NCBI GenBank assembly: GCA_900474095.1
Contig: UCOA01000068.1
Coordinates: 1 to 64,000, forward strand
DNA from: Hyphomicrobiales bacterium
Lineage (GTDB): Bacteria; Pseudomonadota; Alphaproteobacteria; Rhizobiales; Rhizobiaceae
DNA: 64,000 nucleotides
Reading direction: 5' to 3'
Shown here one piece after another: positions 47,830 to 57,566 of this stretch (its first letter is position 1; each line of letters starts with the position of its first letter). The position numbers were made by a program, and so were the translations under genes. Below the pieces are notes generated by a model. The model worked only from the letters and a program-made list of their open reading frames with translations, was not told where the DNA came from and made no database searches.

Positions 47830-48861
47830 ATGACAACACCAGCAAGCGACAGGCCGCTCGCCCTGACCATGGGCGATCCGGCCGGCATCGGCCTCGACAT
47901 CAGCCTTGCCGCCTGGGCAAACAGGCGGGCCTGGCAGACGCCGCCCTTTATCCTGATCGGCGATCCCACCGCACTTGCCGAGCGCGCGCGCCTCCTTGGC
48001 CATGACATCGCGATCAGCGAAACGGATTGCGCCGAAGCCATTGCCGTTTTCGAGACCGCGCTGCCGGTTCTGCCGGTCGCCTGCGCCATCCCCGTCACGC
48101 CGGGCAAGCCCGATTCCGCCAATGCCGGCGCGATCACCGGCGCCATCGAAACTGCCGTCCGGCTGGCGATGGAGAACACCACCGCCGCCGTCGTCACCAA
48201 TCCGATCGCCAAATCGGTTCTCTACGAGGCCGGCTTCAAGTTCCCCGGACACACCGAATTTCTCGCCGATATCGGCGAACGTGCCACCGGTAAAAAACTG
48301 CTGCCGATCATGATGCTGGCGGGGCCGAAGCTGAAGGCGGTGCCGGTGACGATCCATATCCCGCTGAAGGATGTGCCGGCCCTACTGACGCCCGACCTGA
48401 TCTACCGGACATGTATGATCACCGCGCAGGACCTGAAGCAGCGTTTTGGTCTTCCCTCGCCTCGCATTGCCGTCGCGGGCCTCAACCCGCATGCCGGCGA
48501 AAACGGTGCCTTGGGTCTCGAAGACGATGCGGTCATCCGACCCGTCATAGACCGGCTGAGGGCCGAGGGGCTCGATATTACCGGTCCCCTGCCCGCCGAT
48601 ACCATGTTCCATGATCGTGCCCGCGCAACTTATGACGTGGCGATCTGCATGTATCACGATCAGGCGCTGATCCCGGCCAAGGCGCTCGGCTTCGACGACA
48701 GCGTCAACGTAACGCTCGGCCTTCCCTTCATCCGCACATCGCCGGATCACGGCACGGCGTTCAGCCTCGCCGGCAAGGGTATCGCTCGCGCCGACAGCCT
48801 GCTGGCTGCGTTACGGATGGCTCGGGAACTGGCTGGCACCGCCGCAAAGGCGAACGGTTGA
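47830..48861 (+). CDS. pdxA: 4-hydroxythreonine-4-phosphate dehydrogenase
   Basis: An NAD-dependent enzyme of pyridoxal 5'-phosphate synthesis. The 343-residue protein begins [20 protein letters not shown]; conserved metal-site motifs include FPGHTEFLA (His near 140), NPHAGENG and [20 protein letters not shown]. It starts 10 bases after surA, and its stop overlaps the rsmA ATG by one base, so surA-pdxA-rsmA form an operon, as in many proteobacteria. Confidence 0.96.
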   Translation: MTTPASDRPLALTMGDPAGIGLDISLAAWANRRAWQTPPFILIGDPTALAERARLLGHDIAISETDCAEAIAVFETALPVLPVACAIPVTPGKPDSANAGAITGAIETAVRLAMENTTAAVVTNPIAKSVLYEAGFKFPGHTEFLADIGERATGKKLLPIMMLAGPKLKAVPVTIHIPLKDVPALLTPDLIYRTCMITAQDLKQRFGLPSPRIAVAGLNPHAGENGALGLEDDAVIRPVIDRLRAEGLDITGPLPADTMFHDRARATYDVAICMYHDQALIPAKALGFDDSVNVTLGLPFIRTSPDHGTAFSLAGKGIARADSLLAALRMARELAGTAAKANG

Positions 48862-49688
48862 TGGCGGCGATCGACGGCCTGCCGCCGCTGCGCGATGTCA
48901 TCCAACGCCATGGCCTCGATGCCAAAAAGGCATTGGGCCAGAACTTTCTGTTCGACCTCAACCTCACCCAGAAGATCGCTCGCACCGCCGGTCCGCTCGA
49001 TGGCGTGACGGTGATCGAAGTCGGCCCCGGCCCCGGTGGCCTGACCCGTGCCATCCTGTCGCTCGGCGCCAAAAAAGTGATTGCAGTTGAACGGGATTCC
49101 CGCTGCATACCCGCGCTCGCGGAGATCGCCGACCACTATCCCGGTCGCCTGGAAGTGATCGAGGGGGACGCCCTGAAGATCGATTTCGAAGATCTCGCAA
49201 GCGATGGCCCGGTCAGGATCATCGCCAACCTGCCTTACAATGTCGGAACGCAACTGCTGGTCAACTGGCTCCTGCCAAAAGCCTGGCCGCCCTTCTACCA
49301 GTCGATGACGCTGATGTTCCAGCGCGAGGTTGGCCTCCGGATCGTGGCGGAGGCAGACGACGATCATTACGGCCGGCTCAGCGTGCTCTGCGGCTGGCGC
49401 ACGAATGCGCGCATGGCCTTCGACGTGCCGCCGCAGGCGTTTTCGCCGCCTCCGAAGGTGACCTCGTCGGTGGTCCATCTGGAACCGCTCGAGAACCCGA
49501 TCCCCTGCTCGGCCGGCAATCTCGAAAAGGTGACGATGGCCGCCTTCGGGCAGCGCCGCAAGATGCTGCGCCAGAGCGTCAAATCGATCGGCGGTGAAGC
49601 CTTGCTCGCCAAGGCCGGCATCGATCCGCAGCGGCGCGCCGAAACTCTGTCGGTGGAGGAATTCTGCCGGATCGCCAATTGCCTTTAA
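48861..49688 (+). CDS. rsmA: 16S rRNA dimethyladenosine transferase
   Basis: It dimethylates A1518 and A1519 of 16S rRNA. The 275-residue protein has [20 protein letters not shown] (about 16), the SAM loop [12 protein letters not shown] (about 50), the ATP/adenosine motif [13 protein letters not shown] (about 118). The ATG at 48861 overlaps the pdxA stop by one base. Coupled expression with pdxA is known in other species. Confidence 0.96.
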   Translation: MAAIDGLPPLRDVIQRHGLDAKKALGQNFLFDLNLTQKIARTAGPLDGVTVIEVGPGPGGLTRAILSLGAKKVIAVERDSRCIPALAEIADHYPGRLEVIEGDALKIDFEDLASDGPVRIIANLPYNVGTQLLVNWLLPKAWPPFYQSMTLMFQREVGLRIVAEADDDHYGRLSVLCGWRTNARMAFDVPPQAFSPPPKVTSSVVHLEPLENPIPCSAGNLEKVTMAAFGQRRKMLRQSVKSIGGEALLAKAGIDPQRRAETLSVEEFCRIANCL

Positions 49689-49768
49689 TACGACAGCTTG
49701 CCGTTGACATCATTCGGCCACCATTGATCGCACAGGATCGAAAGCAAGTATTCAAAGGGAATTTCCAC

Positions 49769-50392
49769 ATGAGTCCTGCGTCGCAACCTGCGCCGTTCAA
49801 CCAAAAAATACGTCTCTACTCACTCTGGCTTCTTGCCGCGGCCTTTCTTTCGACCTTCCTCTTCAGCATGCCGCTTTGGGGCGATGACAGCGGTATCCAC
49901 GAACCGATGGAAGTAACGGGTCTGGTGCTTCTGTTTGCAGCCATCCTCGGGCGCCTCTGGAGCATTCTCTACATCGGCGCCCACAAGAACAGCCGGCTGA
50001 TCACCGATGGTCCCTACTCTATCAGCCGCAATCCGCTCTATCTCTTCTCGCTGATAGGAGTGACCGGGATCGGCCTGATGTTCGGCTCCTTGCTGATCAC
50101 TGCGGCGCTCGTCGGCGTCGCATTCCTGATCTTTCGCGGTACCGCCTTGCGGGAGGCGGCGCATCTGCGCCGAAAATTCGGAGCGGCCTACGAAGCCTAT
50201 GCCGCTGAAACGCCGCTCCTGCGGCCGGACTTCAGCCGGTACAGAAGTGAAATCGAAGTCACCTTCTCGACGGTTGCGCTCGCAACGACCTTTCGCGATG
50301 CGGTCTGTCTGCTGGCACTATTTCCGTCCGTTGAAGTTCTGGAAAAGCTCCACGCCGCCGGTTACCTGGCAACGTTATTCTACATTCCCTGA
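49769..50392 (+). CDS. Isoprenylcysteine methyltransferase (ICMT)-like membrane protein
   Basis: The 207-residue protein has about four helices and belongs to the ICMT/phospholipid methyltransferase fold: YSLWLLAAAFLSTFLFSMPLW near residue 17, the SAM-binding-like GPYSISRNPLYLFSLIG (about 88) and EAAHLRRKFGAAYEAYAAET (about 132). In bacteria the fold covers methyltransferases with diverse targets, and no substrate is clear. AAAGGGA is the ribosome site. Convergent with gmk, stops 3 bases apart. Confidence 0.8.
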   Translation: MSPASQPAPFNQKIRLYSLWLLAAAFLSTFLFSMPLWGDDSGIHEPMEVTGLVLLFAAILGRLWSILYIGAHKNSRLITDGPYSISRNPLYLFSLIGVTGIGLMFGSLLITAALVGVAFLIFRGTALREAAHLRRKFGAAYEAYAAETPLLRPDFSRYRSEIEVTFSTVALATTFRDAVCLLALFPSVEVLEKLHAAGYLATLFYIP

Positions 50393-50395
50393 AAC

Positions 50396-51061
50396 TCAAA
50401 GCTTCGGCGTCTCAGTCAAAAGCCCGTTTACGAACTCGAATAGGCCCGGACGCCGGTCGCGGCGCAGGCGTTCGGCCTCGACGATCGCCTTGACGGAGGC
50501 GAAGGCGCTGTCGAGATCCTCGTTGACGACGATATAGTCGTATTCGATCCAGTGCTCGATTTCGGACCGTGAATTAGCGAGCCGGGTGGCAATGACCTCT
50601 TCCGTATCCTCGGCACGGCGATGCAAGCGCGACTGCAGTTCGGCCATAGACGGCGGCAGGATGAAGATCGACACGACATCGCCGCCCATCTTCTCCTGAA
50701 GCTGCTGCGCGCCCTGCCAGTCGATATCGAACAGCATGTCGCGGCCCTCGGCCATGGCCTGCTCCACCGCATCACGCGGCGTTCCATAGAAATTGCCGTG
50801 GACCTCGGCCCATTCCAGAAGCGCGTCGGTCTGGCGCAGCCCCTCGAATTCACGGATCGACTTGAAGAAATAGTGGCGGCCCTCGATCTCGCTCGGGCGA
50901 CGCTTGCGCGTTGTCACGCTGACGGAAATGCTCAGTTGCGGGTCGGCTTCGAGCAGGTTGCGCGCGATCGTAGACTTGCCCGCGCCGGAGGGTGAGGAGA
51001 TCACCAGCATGAGGCCGCGGCGCTGAATGGCTTTTGTGGATGGTGGGCTGGCGGGGCTCAT
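50396..51061 (-). CDS. gmk: Guanylate kinase
   Basis: It phosphorylates GMP to GDP. The 221-residue protein has the P-loop [12 protein letters not shown] (about 20), the GMP-binding loop [20 protein letters not shown] and [10 protein letters not shown]. The ATG at 51061 was chosen; a GTG at 51067 would overlap the yicC stop (GTGACCATG). The pair yicC-gmk is conserved across proteobacteria. Confidence 0.95.
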   Translation of the reverse strand: MSPASPPSTKAIQRRGLMLVISSPSGAGKSTIARNLLEADPQLSISVSVTTRKRRPSEIEGRHYFFKSIREFEGLRQTDALLEWAEVHGNFYGTPRDAVEQAMAEGRDMLFDIDWQGAQQLQEKMGGDVVSIFILPPSMAELQSRLHRRAEDTEEVIATRLANSRSEIEHWIEYDYIVVNEDLDSAFASVKAIVEAERLRRDRRPGLFEFVNGLLTETPKL

Positions 51062-51063
51062 GG

Positions 51064-51951
51064 TCACTCCAGATTTTGGACCTGTTCACGAAACTGGTCG
51101 ATAACAACCTTCAGTTCGATGCCGGCGGCAGTCACCGTCGCGGCATTCGATTTGGAGCAGATCGTATTCGATTCGCGGTTAAATTCTTGGGAAAGGAAAT
51201 CGAGTTTCCGGCCGACAGGTCCGCCCTTTTTCAAGAGATCCCGCGCAGCGGCGACATGCGTGCGCAACCGGTCGATCTCCTCGCGGATGTCCGCCTTCGC
51301 CGCAAGCAGCGCCACCTCGCCGTAGAGGCGATCCTGATCGATCGTCAAGCCGCCATCCAACACCAAGGCCACTTGCTGCGCCAACCGCGCAGCGATCGAT
51401 TGCTGGCTGCGCGACGGGTCCGCTTCGATCTGGCGGGTCAGCATTCCAATCGCTTCGATCTGGTCGAGCAGGACCTGGCAGAGTGCTGCTCCTTCCGTCT
51501 CACGCATTGCCGCAATGTCTGCAAGCGCCAGCCGCAGGCCTGCCAGGAGATCGCTGTCGCGAGCAGCGCGGTCCCCCTCCCGTTCTTCCGGCTCACGAAA
51601 ATCGACGATACCGCGGATCGAGAGCAGCGTGTCGAGGCGCAACGGCGCCGGATCGATGACGTCACGCAGTTGCTCGCGCAGCGACAGGACAGCGGCCAGC
51701 GCAGTCTGGTTGACCACCGTTTCGACGCCCGCCTCGCTGGCGCTGACGGTTAGATTGATCTGCATGTTACCACGCGAAAGGCTCTCCGCGACGAGCTTGC
51801 GCACCTCGGCTTCCAGATGTTCGGTGCCGGTCGGCAGCCGCAGCCGCAGATCGAGGCCCTTGCCATTGACCGAGCGCAGTTCCCACGCCCAACGATAGCG
51901 CCCGGAGGTTCCCTCGCGGCGGGCAAATCCGGTCATGGATTGCAAGGGCAT
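51064..51951 (-). CDS. YicC family endoribonuclease
   Basis: The 295-residue protein begins [20 protein letters not shown], the typical YicC N-terminus, and has the C-terminal DUF1732-type segment ([18 protein letters not shown]) with conserved acidic residues. YicC/YloC proteins have been shown to be endoribonucleases that act on small RNAs in some bacteria. The gene runs into gmk with a shared overlap region. Confidence 0.9.
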   Translation of the reverse strand: MPLQSMTGFARREGTSGRYRWAWELRSVNGKGLDLRLRLPTGTEHLEAEVRKLVAESLSRGNMQINLTVSASEAGVETVVNQTALAAVLSLREQLRDVIDPAPLRLDTLLSIRGIVDFREPEEREGDRAARDSDLLAGLRLALADIAAMRETEGAALCQVLLDQIEAIGMLTRQIEADPSRSQQSIAARLAQQVALVLDGGLTIDQDRLYGEVALLAAKADIREEIDRLRTHVAAARDLLKKGGPVGRKLDFLSQEFNRESNTICSKSNAATVTAAGIELKVVIDQFREQVQNLE

Positions 51952-52034
51952 GGTCTTCTCCCTGGGTTCGCGGCACACTGGCCGGAATTGGCTCGCGAAG
52001 TGCGCGTGGAACTTTTGAACAGTGCATGACTGTG

Positions 52035-52083
52035 TACGGCTCCGGCACGGTTGACCGCAAGGGTCAAGCGTGCCGGAGCCGTA
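52035..52083. repeat. Large 22-bp hairpin downstream of mltG
   Basis: TACGGCTCCGGCACG (52035-52049) pairs with CGTGCCGGAGCCGTA (52069-52083), and TTGACC pairs with GGTCAA inside; one G-G mismatch, 5-base loop. It lies between the mltG stop and the yicC start, on the same transcript. No T tract follows, so it does not look like a simple terminator; it may protect or process RNA ends. Confidence 0.85.
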
Positions 52084-52104
52084 TCATCCACAAGCGGGGA
52101 CCGA

Positions 52105-53283
52105 TTATTCCTGGATGGGCGCGGTTTCCGCCGCCTTGGCAGCCGCGGCGGCCTTCTCGGCCTCCAGCTTGCGCCAGCGGCGGACATTGTTGTTGTGCTC
52201 GTCGAGCGTGGCTGCGAACACATGCCCGCCTGTGCCGTCGGCGACGAAATAGAGGTCCGATGTCCGCGACGGATTGGCAACCGCCTCGAGCGCTGCCCGG
52301 CCGGGGTTGGCGATGGGCGTCGGCGGCAGGCCCTTGATCAGGTAGGTATTGTAGGGCGTCTGCTTGTCTAGGTCCGATTTCAGGATCGGTCGGTCGGCCG
52401 GCTTTCCGTCACCGCCGAAAATTCCGTAGATGATCGTTGGGTCGGACTGCAGACGCATACCCTTTTCGAGCCGGTTGATGAAGACCGAGGCAACACGCGA
52501 GCGCTCGTCGGCAATGCCCGTTTCCTTCTCCACGATTGACGCGAGCGTGACGAACTCGTCACGGCTGGAAACCGGCAGGTCCGGGCCGCGACGATCCCAT
52601 ATCTGATCGACAAGCGCCTTCTGCGCGGCGGCCATCTGCGCGACGATTTCGCTGCGCTTGGTGCCGCGCGAGAATTTATAGGTATCCGGGCGCAACGTGC
52701 CTTCGGCGGGCAACTCTGCAGGCAGATTGCCTTCGAGTACGGGATCCGCATTCAGCTTGCTGAACATCTGCTTGACGGTCAGGCCTTCGGGAAGCGACAC
52801 GGAGTAGAGGATCGACTTGCCGGACTTCAGCAGTTGCATGATCTCCTGCATGGAGGAGCCAGCCTTGATTTCGTATTCGCCGGCCTTCAGCGTGTCGTCG
52901 TCCAAATAGGCTTCCGACATGAAGCGGAAGACACGCCCGTCGGAGACGATATTGTTGCGCTCGAGGCTGCCTGCAATCTCCTGTATGCCGGCGCCGTTGC
53001 GCACGATGAAATTGGTGTTTGCCGTCAGCGGACCCTTGGCCTCGTAAGCCGTCATGGCGTAGTAAACGGTCGCGGCGGCGGCGACCGTCAGGCAAACGAT
53101 AACGGTCATCAGGAAGTTCAGAAAGATGACGACCTGGCTTTTCGCCTTGCGCGACCGCTTCGGCGGCTGCGGCACTTTTTCGGGACGAAGAGCTTCGCTC
53201 GCCGATTTCGGAATGATCGGGCCGTTGTTTGCGGCCTCGCTGCGGCCGAAAGGCACTGCGCTGTTTTCGTTTGCGTCGTTCAC
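52105..53283 (-). CDS. mltG: Endolytic transglycosylase MltG
   Basis: A membrane-anchored lytic transglycosylase that cuts nascent glycan strands. The 392-residue protein has one N-terminal transmembrane helix (about 55-78, FLNFLMTVIVCLTVAAAATV), a LysM-like region, and the YceG domain with the catalytic glutamate in ASIVEKETG (about 250) and ASVFINRLEKGMRLQSDPTI. The start was set at a GTG at 53283 because AGGA lies 6 bases ahead; the frame continues upstream through a large inverted repeat. It follows fabF, an arrangement conserved in alphaproteobacteria. Confidence 0.93.
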   Translation of the reverse strand: MNDANENSAVPFGRSEAANNGPIIPKSASEALRPEKVPQPPKRSRKAKSQVVIFLNFLMTVIVCLTVAAAATVYYAMTAYEAKGPLTANTNFIVRNGAGIQEIAGSLERNNIVSDGRVFRFMSEAYLDDDTLKAGEYEIKAGSSMQEIMQLLKSGKSILYSVSLPEGLTVKQMFSKLNADPVLEGNLPAELPAEGTLRPDTYKFSRGTKRSEIVAQMAAAQKALVDQIWDRRGPDLPVSSRDEFVTLASIVEKETGIADERSRVASVFINRLEKGMRLQSDPTIIYGIFGGDGKPADRPILKSDLDKQTPYNTYLIKGLPPTPIANPGRAALEAVANPSRTSDLYFVADGTGGHVFAATLDEHNNNVRRWRKLEAEKAAAAAKAAETAPIQE

Positions 53284-53294
53284 GAGTGTCCTGA

Positions 53295-53344
53295 TTCTGG
53301 AGTTCGCATCATGCACGTCTCAATCCCTGATGCGAACTCCAGAA
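53295..53344. repeat. 17-bp perfect inverted repeat upstream of mltG
   Basis: TTCTGGAGTTCGCATCA (53295-53311) and TGATGCGAACTCCAGAA (53328-53344) are exact complements separated by 16 bases. On the minus strand it lies directly before the mltG ribosome site (AGGA at about 53289-53292). It would fold into a stable RNA stem in the leader and could affect translation or be an operator. Confidence 0.9.
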
Positions 53345-53582
53345 GAGAAGCAGGAAAGAGAATAATTTCATCACGACTATAGCGACCTATCCCATTCGCC
53401 TTGTGTCAGCATGACCAGCGTCTGTCTTACCGGTCATCGGCCACAAATCGTCCCTATTGCACGTTTGAACTGAGCAATGCGGCAAAAGCTGGATAACGGA
53501 CGCAATTAGAACATCGGATAGACGAGAAGCGCTGACATCGAAGAACACGGGCCGCTGTCGTGCGGCTCCGTGAACGATGAAA
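53345..53582. other. Intergenic region between fabF and mltG
   Basis: 238 bases on the minus-strand gene run, ending at the inverted repeat 53295-53344. No gene or RNA is recognised. With this much space mltG may have its own promoter here. Confidence 0.4.
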
Positions 53583-54842
53583 TCAGCCAAATCGGCGCAG
53601 AACGAGGGAGGCATTCGTGCCGCCGAAACCGAAGGAATTCGACAGAGCGACATTGATCTCGCGCTTGCGCGCCACATGCGGCACCAGATCGATCTTCGTT
53701 TCAACCGAAGGATTGTCGAGGTTGAGCGTCGGCGGCGCGACATTGTCGCGGATCGCCAGCGCGCAGAAGATCGCCTCCACCGCACCGGCGGCACCGAGCA
53801 GATGGCCGATCGCGGACTTGGTCGACGACATCGAAACCCTGGCGGCGTGTTCGCCAAGAACGCGCTCGGCCGCGCCAAGCTCGATCGTGTCCGCCATTGT
53901 CGAGGTGCCGTGCGCGTTGATGTAGTCGACATCGGCAGCCGTCAGGCCGGCGCGCTTCAACGCCATCTGCATGCAGCGATAGGCCCCGTCGCCGTCTTCC
54001 GCCGGCGCGGTGATGTGGAAGGCATCACCCGAGAGACCGTAGCCGACGACTTCCGCATAGATCTTGGCGCCTCGCGCCTTGGCATGTTCGAGTTCTTCGA
54101 GCACGACAACACCTGCGCCCTCACCCATGACGAAACCGTCACGGTCCTTGTCATAGGGGCGCGAAGCCTTCTCAGGATCGTCATTGTGTTGGGTGGACAG
54201 CGCCTTGCAGGCCGCAAAGCCGGCAAGCGCGATGCGGGAAATCGGCGATTCCGTGCCGCCCGCGACCATCACCTCTGCGTCGCCGAGCGCGATCAGCCGG
54301 GCTGCGTCGCCGATGGCGTGAGCGCCCGTCGAACAGGCTGTTACCACCGAATGATTGGGGCCGCGCAGCTTGTGGCGGATCGACACCTGGCCGGAGGCGA
54401 GATTGATCAGACGACCGGGAATGAAGAACGGGGAAACGCGACGCGGACCCTTATCGCGCAACGTGATGCCGCCATCGACGATGCCTTCGAGACCGCCAAT
54501 GCCGGAACCGATCATGACGCCGGTGGCGATCTGGTCTTCGTCGGATTTCGGATGCCAGTCGGCATCCGCCAGTGCCATGTCGGCTGCGGCCATGGCATAG
54601 ATGATGAAGGAATCGACCTTGCGCTGTTCCTTCAGCTCCATCCAATTATCGGCATTGAAAGTGCCATCGGTCCCGTCGCCGAACGGCAGGCGGCAGGCAA
54701 TCTTCGCAGGCAGGTCTTCGACTTCGAATTCAGTCACCTTGCGGGCGGCGTTTCCTCCGGCAAGAAGCCGCGACCAAGTGATCTCGGTTCCGCAACCCAA
54801 TGGAGATACCATGCCGGTACCGGTGATAACGACACGTCTCAT
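53583..54842 (-). CDS. fabF: 3-oxoacyl-ACP synthase II
   Basis: It condenses malonyl-ACP with acyl-ACP, extending long acyl chains. The 419-residue thiolase-fold protein begins MRRVVITGTGMVSPLGCGTE. The catalytic Cys-His-His set is seen: VVTACSTGAHAIG (Cys near 168), NAHGTSTMADT (His near 310) and KSAIGHLLGAAGA (His near 345), and ends with SNSFGFGGTNASLVL. Downstream of acpP on the same strand by 223 bases. Confidence 0.96.
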   Translation of the reverse strand: MRRVVITGTGMVSPLGCGTEITWSRLLAGGNAARKVTEFEVEDLPAKIACRLPFGDGTDGTFNADNWMELKEQRKVDSFIIYAMAAADMALADADWHPKSDEDQIATGVMIGSGIGGLEGIVDGGITLRDKGPRRVSPFFIPGRLINLASGQVSIRHKLRGPNHSVVTACSTGAHAIGDAARLIALGDAEVMVAGGTESPISRIALAGFAACKALSTQHNDDPEKASRPYDKDRDGFVMGEGAGVVVLEELEHAKARGAKIYAEVVGYGLSGDAFHITAPAEDGDGAYRCMQMALKRAGLTAADVDYINAHGTSTMADTIELGAAERVLGEHAARVSMSSTKSAIGHLLGAAGAVEAIFCALAIRDNVAPPTLNLDNPSVETKIDLVPHVARKREINVALSNSFGFGGTNASLVLRRFG

Positions 54843-55021
54843 AACCCGTGATCCACCCTGCCTGTTAATTCCAGAACCGGACCGGACCACATGCTAACAA
54901 TCGGACCCGTACATCCATTTCCGTGATGTTCATATCGCGCGATCAGGTACGGAAGCCACCAGACTTTCCTTAAATGCGCATATTGCTCCCCAGAAAGAGA
55001 GAGCATGCCCCGCCAGGGGGA

Positions 55022-55050
55022 CTTTAAGGCGGGCCGCGATGCGCCCCGCC
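55022..55050 (-). terminator. GC-rich hairpin after acpP
   Basis: GGCGGG (55028-55033) can pair with CCCGCC (55045-55050), just past the acpP stop on the minus strand. It is followed by TTAAAGT rather than a long T tract, so it may be an attenuator giving high acpP over fabF; this is tentative. Confidence 0.35.
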
Positions 55051-55065
55051 CTGCACGACCTGATA

Positions 55066-55302
55066 TCAGGCTTGTGCCTTTTCGATAAACTTGACAGCGT
55101 CGCCGACCGTCAGGATCGAATCGGCTGCATCGTCGGGAATTTCGACGCCGAACTCTTCTTCGAATGCCATGACCAGTTCGACGGTGTCGAGCGAGTCAGC
55201 GCCCAGATCGTCGATGAAGCTTGCGCCTTCCGAAACCTTTTCGGCGTCGACGCCAAGATGATCAATAACAATTTTCTTTACGCGTTCTGCTACGTCGCTC
55301 AT
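55066..55302 (-). CDS. acpP: Acyl carrier protein
   Basis: The 78-residue helical protein has the phosphopantetheine attachment serine in [18 protein letters not shown] (Ser near 37). It carries acyl chains in fatty-acid synthesis and supplies lipid A acyl groups. It lies between fabG and fabF on the same strand. Confidence 0.98.
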   Translation of the reverse strand: MSDVAERVKKIVIDHLGVDAEKVSEGASFIDDLGADSLDTVELVMAFEEEFGVEIPDDAADSILTVGDAVKFIEKAQA

Positions 55303-55619
55303 GTCGGATTCCTCGACCTTTGTTTTTTCTCAACGATGCCGTTCTGACATCGGTACCCTATTAACGCCAGAGAGATCAAGACGATCACCCCGGCAATCTC
55401 TTCAACCGCAAGAGCGGCAGACCACGCACTGCAAAAGACGGCGGGTGCCTCATATCTTCCGATCGAATGCGCACAGTCATGGCCCGCTTAACACGGTTTA
55501 TGTCTGCCGCAAAGTCCGAAAATGGCCGGGAATGGGTTGGTCAACACGCAATTCCCGGTATTTCCGCCCCGCCCCTTCGATTAACGCGAAAACGCGGCAG
55601 CGCAAGCGTTTTGCCGCCT
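55303..55619. other. Intergenic region between fabG and acpP
   Basis: 317 bases. It must hold the acpP promoter; no boxes are secure. The end next to fabG holds the hairpin listed separately. No gene is seen. Confidence 0.45.
55589..55617 (-). terminator. Hairpin downstream of fabG
   Basis: GCGGCA (55594-55599) pairs with TGCCGC (55612-55617); the minus strand then reads GTTTTCGCG. An alternative stem AAAACGC / GCGTTTT overlaps it. It lies 3 bases after the fabG stop and may end the fabD-fabG transcript. Confidence 0.45.
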
Positions 55620-56357
55620 TCAGATCATCGCCATGCCGCCATTCACATGGATCGTCTGGCCGGTGACATAACCAGCCTCGTTCGACGCCAGATAGGCGAC
55701 GGCGGAGGCAACTTCGGCGCCGGTTCCCATCCGCTTCATCGGGATGGCGCCCATGATGGCGTCCTTCTGCTTGTCGTTCAGCTTGCCGGTCATGGCGCTC
55801 TCGATGAAGCCGGGAGCGACGCAGTTGACCGTCACGTTGCGGGTGGCGATCTCCTGCGCGAGCGACTTGGAAAATCCGATCATGCCCGCCTTGGAGGCGC
55901 AGTAGTTGGCCTGCCCCGGATTGCCGGTTACGCCGACGATAGAGGTGATGTTGATGATGCGACCATGGCGACGGCGCATCATCGGGTGGGTCAGCTCGCG
56001 GGTCAGTCGGAAGACCGAGGTCAGGTTGACTTCGAGCACCGCGTCCCAGTCCTCGTCGCTCATCCGCACGAACAGGCCGTCCTTCGTGATGCCGGCATTG
56101 TTGACGAGAATGTCGACGCCGCCGAGTTCGCTCTCGGCCTTTTCGCCGAGCGCCTTGACGGCGGCACGATCCGACAAGTTGGCCGGAAACAGGTGGACGC
56201 GCTCGCCCAGCTCGTTGCCGAGCGCCTCGAGCTTTTCGACGCGGGTGCCGTGCAGTCCGACGGTGGCGCCCTGCGCATGCAGGATGCGGGCGATCTCTTC
56301 ACCGATGCCGCCGGATGCGCCGGTGACGAGGGCCTTGCGGCCAGACAGATCGAACAT
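55620..56357 (-). CDS. fabG: 3-oxoacyl-ACP reductase
   Basis: The NADPH-dependent SDR of fatty-acid synthesis. The 245-residue protein has VTGASGGIGEEIARIL (about 11), the NNAGIT motif, and Tyr-x3-Lys as YCASKAG (about 149), with Ser in ITSIVG. The C-terminus GQTIHVNGGMAMI is typical FabG. It starts 25 bases after the fabD stop. Confidence 0.97.
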   Translation of the reverse strand: MFDLSGRKALVTGASGGIGEEIARILHAQGATVGLHGTRVEKLEALGNELGERVHLFPANLSDRAAVKALGEKAESELGGVDILVNNAGITKDGLFVRMSDEDWDAVLEVNLTSVFRLTRELTHPMMRRRHGRIINITSIVGVTGNPGQANYCASKAGMIGFSKSLAQEIATRNVTVNCVAPGFIESAMTGKLNDKQKDAIMGAIPMKRMGTGAEVASAVAYLASNEAGYVTGQTIHVNGGMAMI

Positions 56358-56382
56358 GGTCTTGATCCTTATGAGTTTCGGC

Positions 56383-57327
56383 TCAGGCGAGCAGAGTTTG
56401 AAGCGCCGCGTCGATATCGGCGGGGGAATTGACGGCGATGCCGGTCACCGTCTTGTCGATGCGGCGGGCAAGGCCGGTCAGCACCTTGCCGGAGCCGATC
56501 TCGTACAGCGTCGTCACGCCGTTCGCCGCGAACCACTCGACGGTCTCGCGCCATCGGACCTGGCCGGTAACCTGCTCGACCAGCAGGCTGGCAATCTGGC
56601 TGGCATCCGTCACCGGTGCTGCCCGCACATTGGCGATCAGGGGCACGACTGGATCGTTTTTCGCTACCGTTGCCAGCGCCTCGCGCATGGCGTCCGCCGC
56701 GGGTGTCATCAGCGCCGAATGAAAGGGCGCGGAAACAGGCAGCAGGATGGCGCGCTTGGCGCCCTTCTCGGTCGCAAGCATCGCCGCCTTTTCGACCGCG
56801 GCCTTTTCGCCTGAGATCACCAGCTGGCCGCCGCCATTGTCGTTGGCGATCTGGCATGAGCCCAGCGCGGAGGCGTCCACGCAAATGGCGTCGACATCGC
56901 CGTGCTCCAGCCCGATGATCGCCGCCATCGCGCCCTTGCCGACGGGAACCGCCGCCTGCATGGCATTGCCACGAATGCGCAGCAGCCGCGCCGTATCGGC
57001 AAGCGCGAAGGTTCCGGCGGCGCAGAGTGCGGAATATTCCCCGAGCGAATGCCCGGCGACATAGGCAACGTTGGATCTCAGATCAAGCCCCTTGGCCTCG
57101 AGCACGCGAATGGCGGCGATCGAGACCGCCATCAGCGCGGGCTGGGCGTTTGCCGTCAGCGTCAGCGTTTCTTCCGGCCCGTTCCACATGATGTCGGAGA
57201 GCTTTTCGCCGAGCGCCTCGTCGACCTCGGCAAAGACGGCTGCGGCCTCAGGAAAGGCATCGGCCAAGTCCTTGCCCATGCCGAGCGCCTGGCTGCCCTG
57301 TCCCGGAAATGTGAATGCGATTGCCAT
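56383..57327 (-). CDS. fabD: Malonyl-CoA:ACP transacylase
   Basis: It loads malonyl groups onto ACP. The 314-residue protein begins MAIAFTFPGQGSQALGMGKD; the catalytic serine is in AGHSLGEYSAL (about 93) and the histidine in PVSAPFHSALM (about 200). GGAGG at 11 bases from the ATG. It starts the fabD-fabG pair and is divergent from the aldo/keto reductase. Confidence 0.97.
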   Translation of the reverse strand: MAIAFTFPGQGSQALGMGKDLADAFPEAAAVFAEVDEALGEKLSDIMWNGPEETLTLTANAQPALMAVSIAAIRVLEAKGLDLRSNVAYVAGHSLGEYSALCAAGTFALADTARLLRIRGNAMQAAVPVGKGAMAAIIGLEHGDVDAICVDASALGSCQIANDNGGGQLVISGEKAAVEKAAMLATEKGAKRAILLPVSAPFHSALMTPAADAMREALATVAKNDPVVPLIANVRAAPVTDASQIASLLVEQVTGQVRWRETVEWFAANGVTTLYEIGSGKVLTGLARRIDKTVTGIAVNSPADIDAALQTLLA

Positions 57328-57566
57328 GAGGTGTTTTTCCTCCGCCACGCACGGCGACAACCGCGCAGTTTGAATGTGCAAGCTTTGCCCGAAACGGATG
57401 ACGGGCACCGGCTTTTTCCTCTCCATTCACATTCCTGCCCTGCGAGTCAAGGCTTGAGCATCCATATCGGCTCATCGCCGTCCATCTGCGCATCATCTCA
57501 CGCTTTTCTCTTGCGCCGCAGCAAACAGCCTCTACATTCGCCGCCGAACCAGATCGAGGCGCTCCC

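Noticed and set aside
53577-54851. Open frame opposite fabF
   Set aside because: FabF active-site motifs on the other strand are perfect; this frame has no recognised domain.
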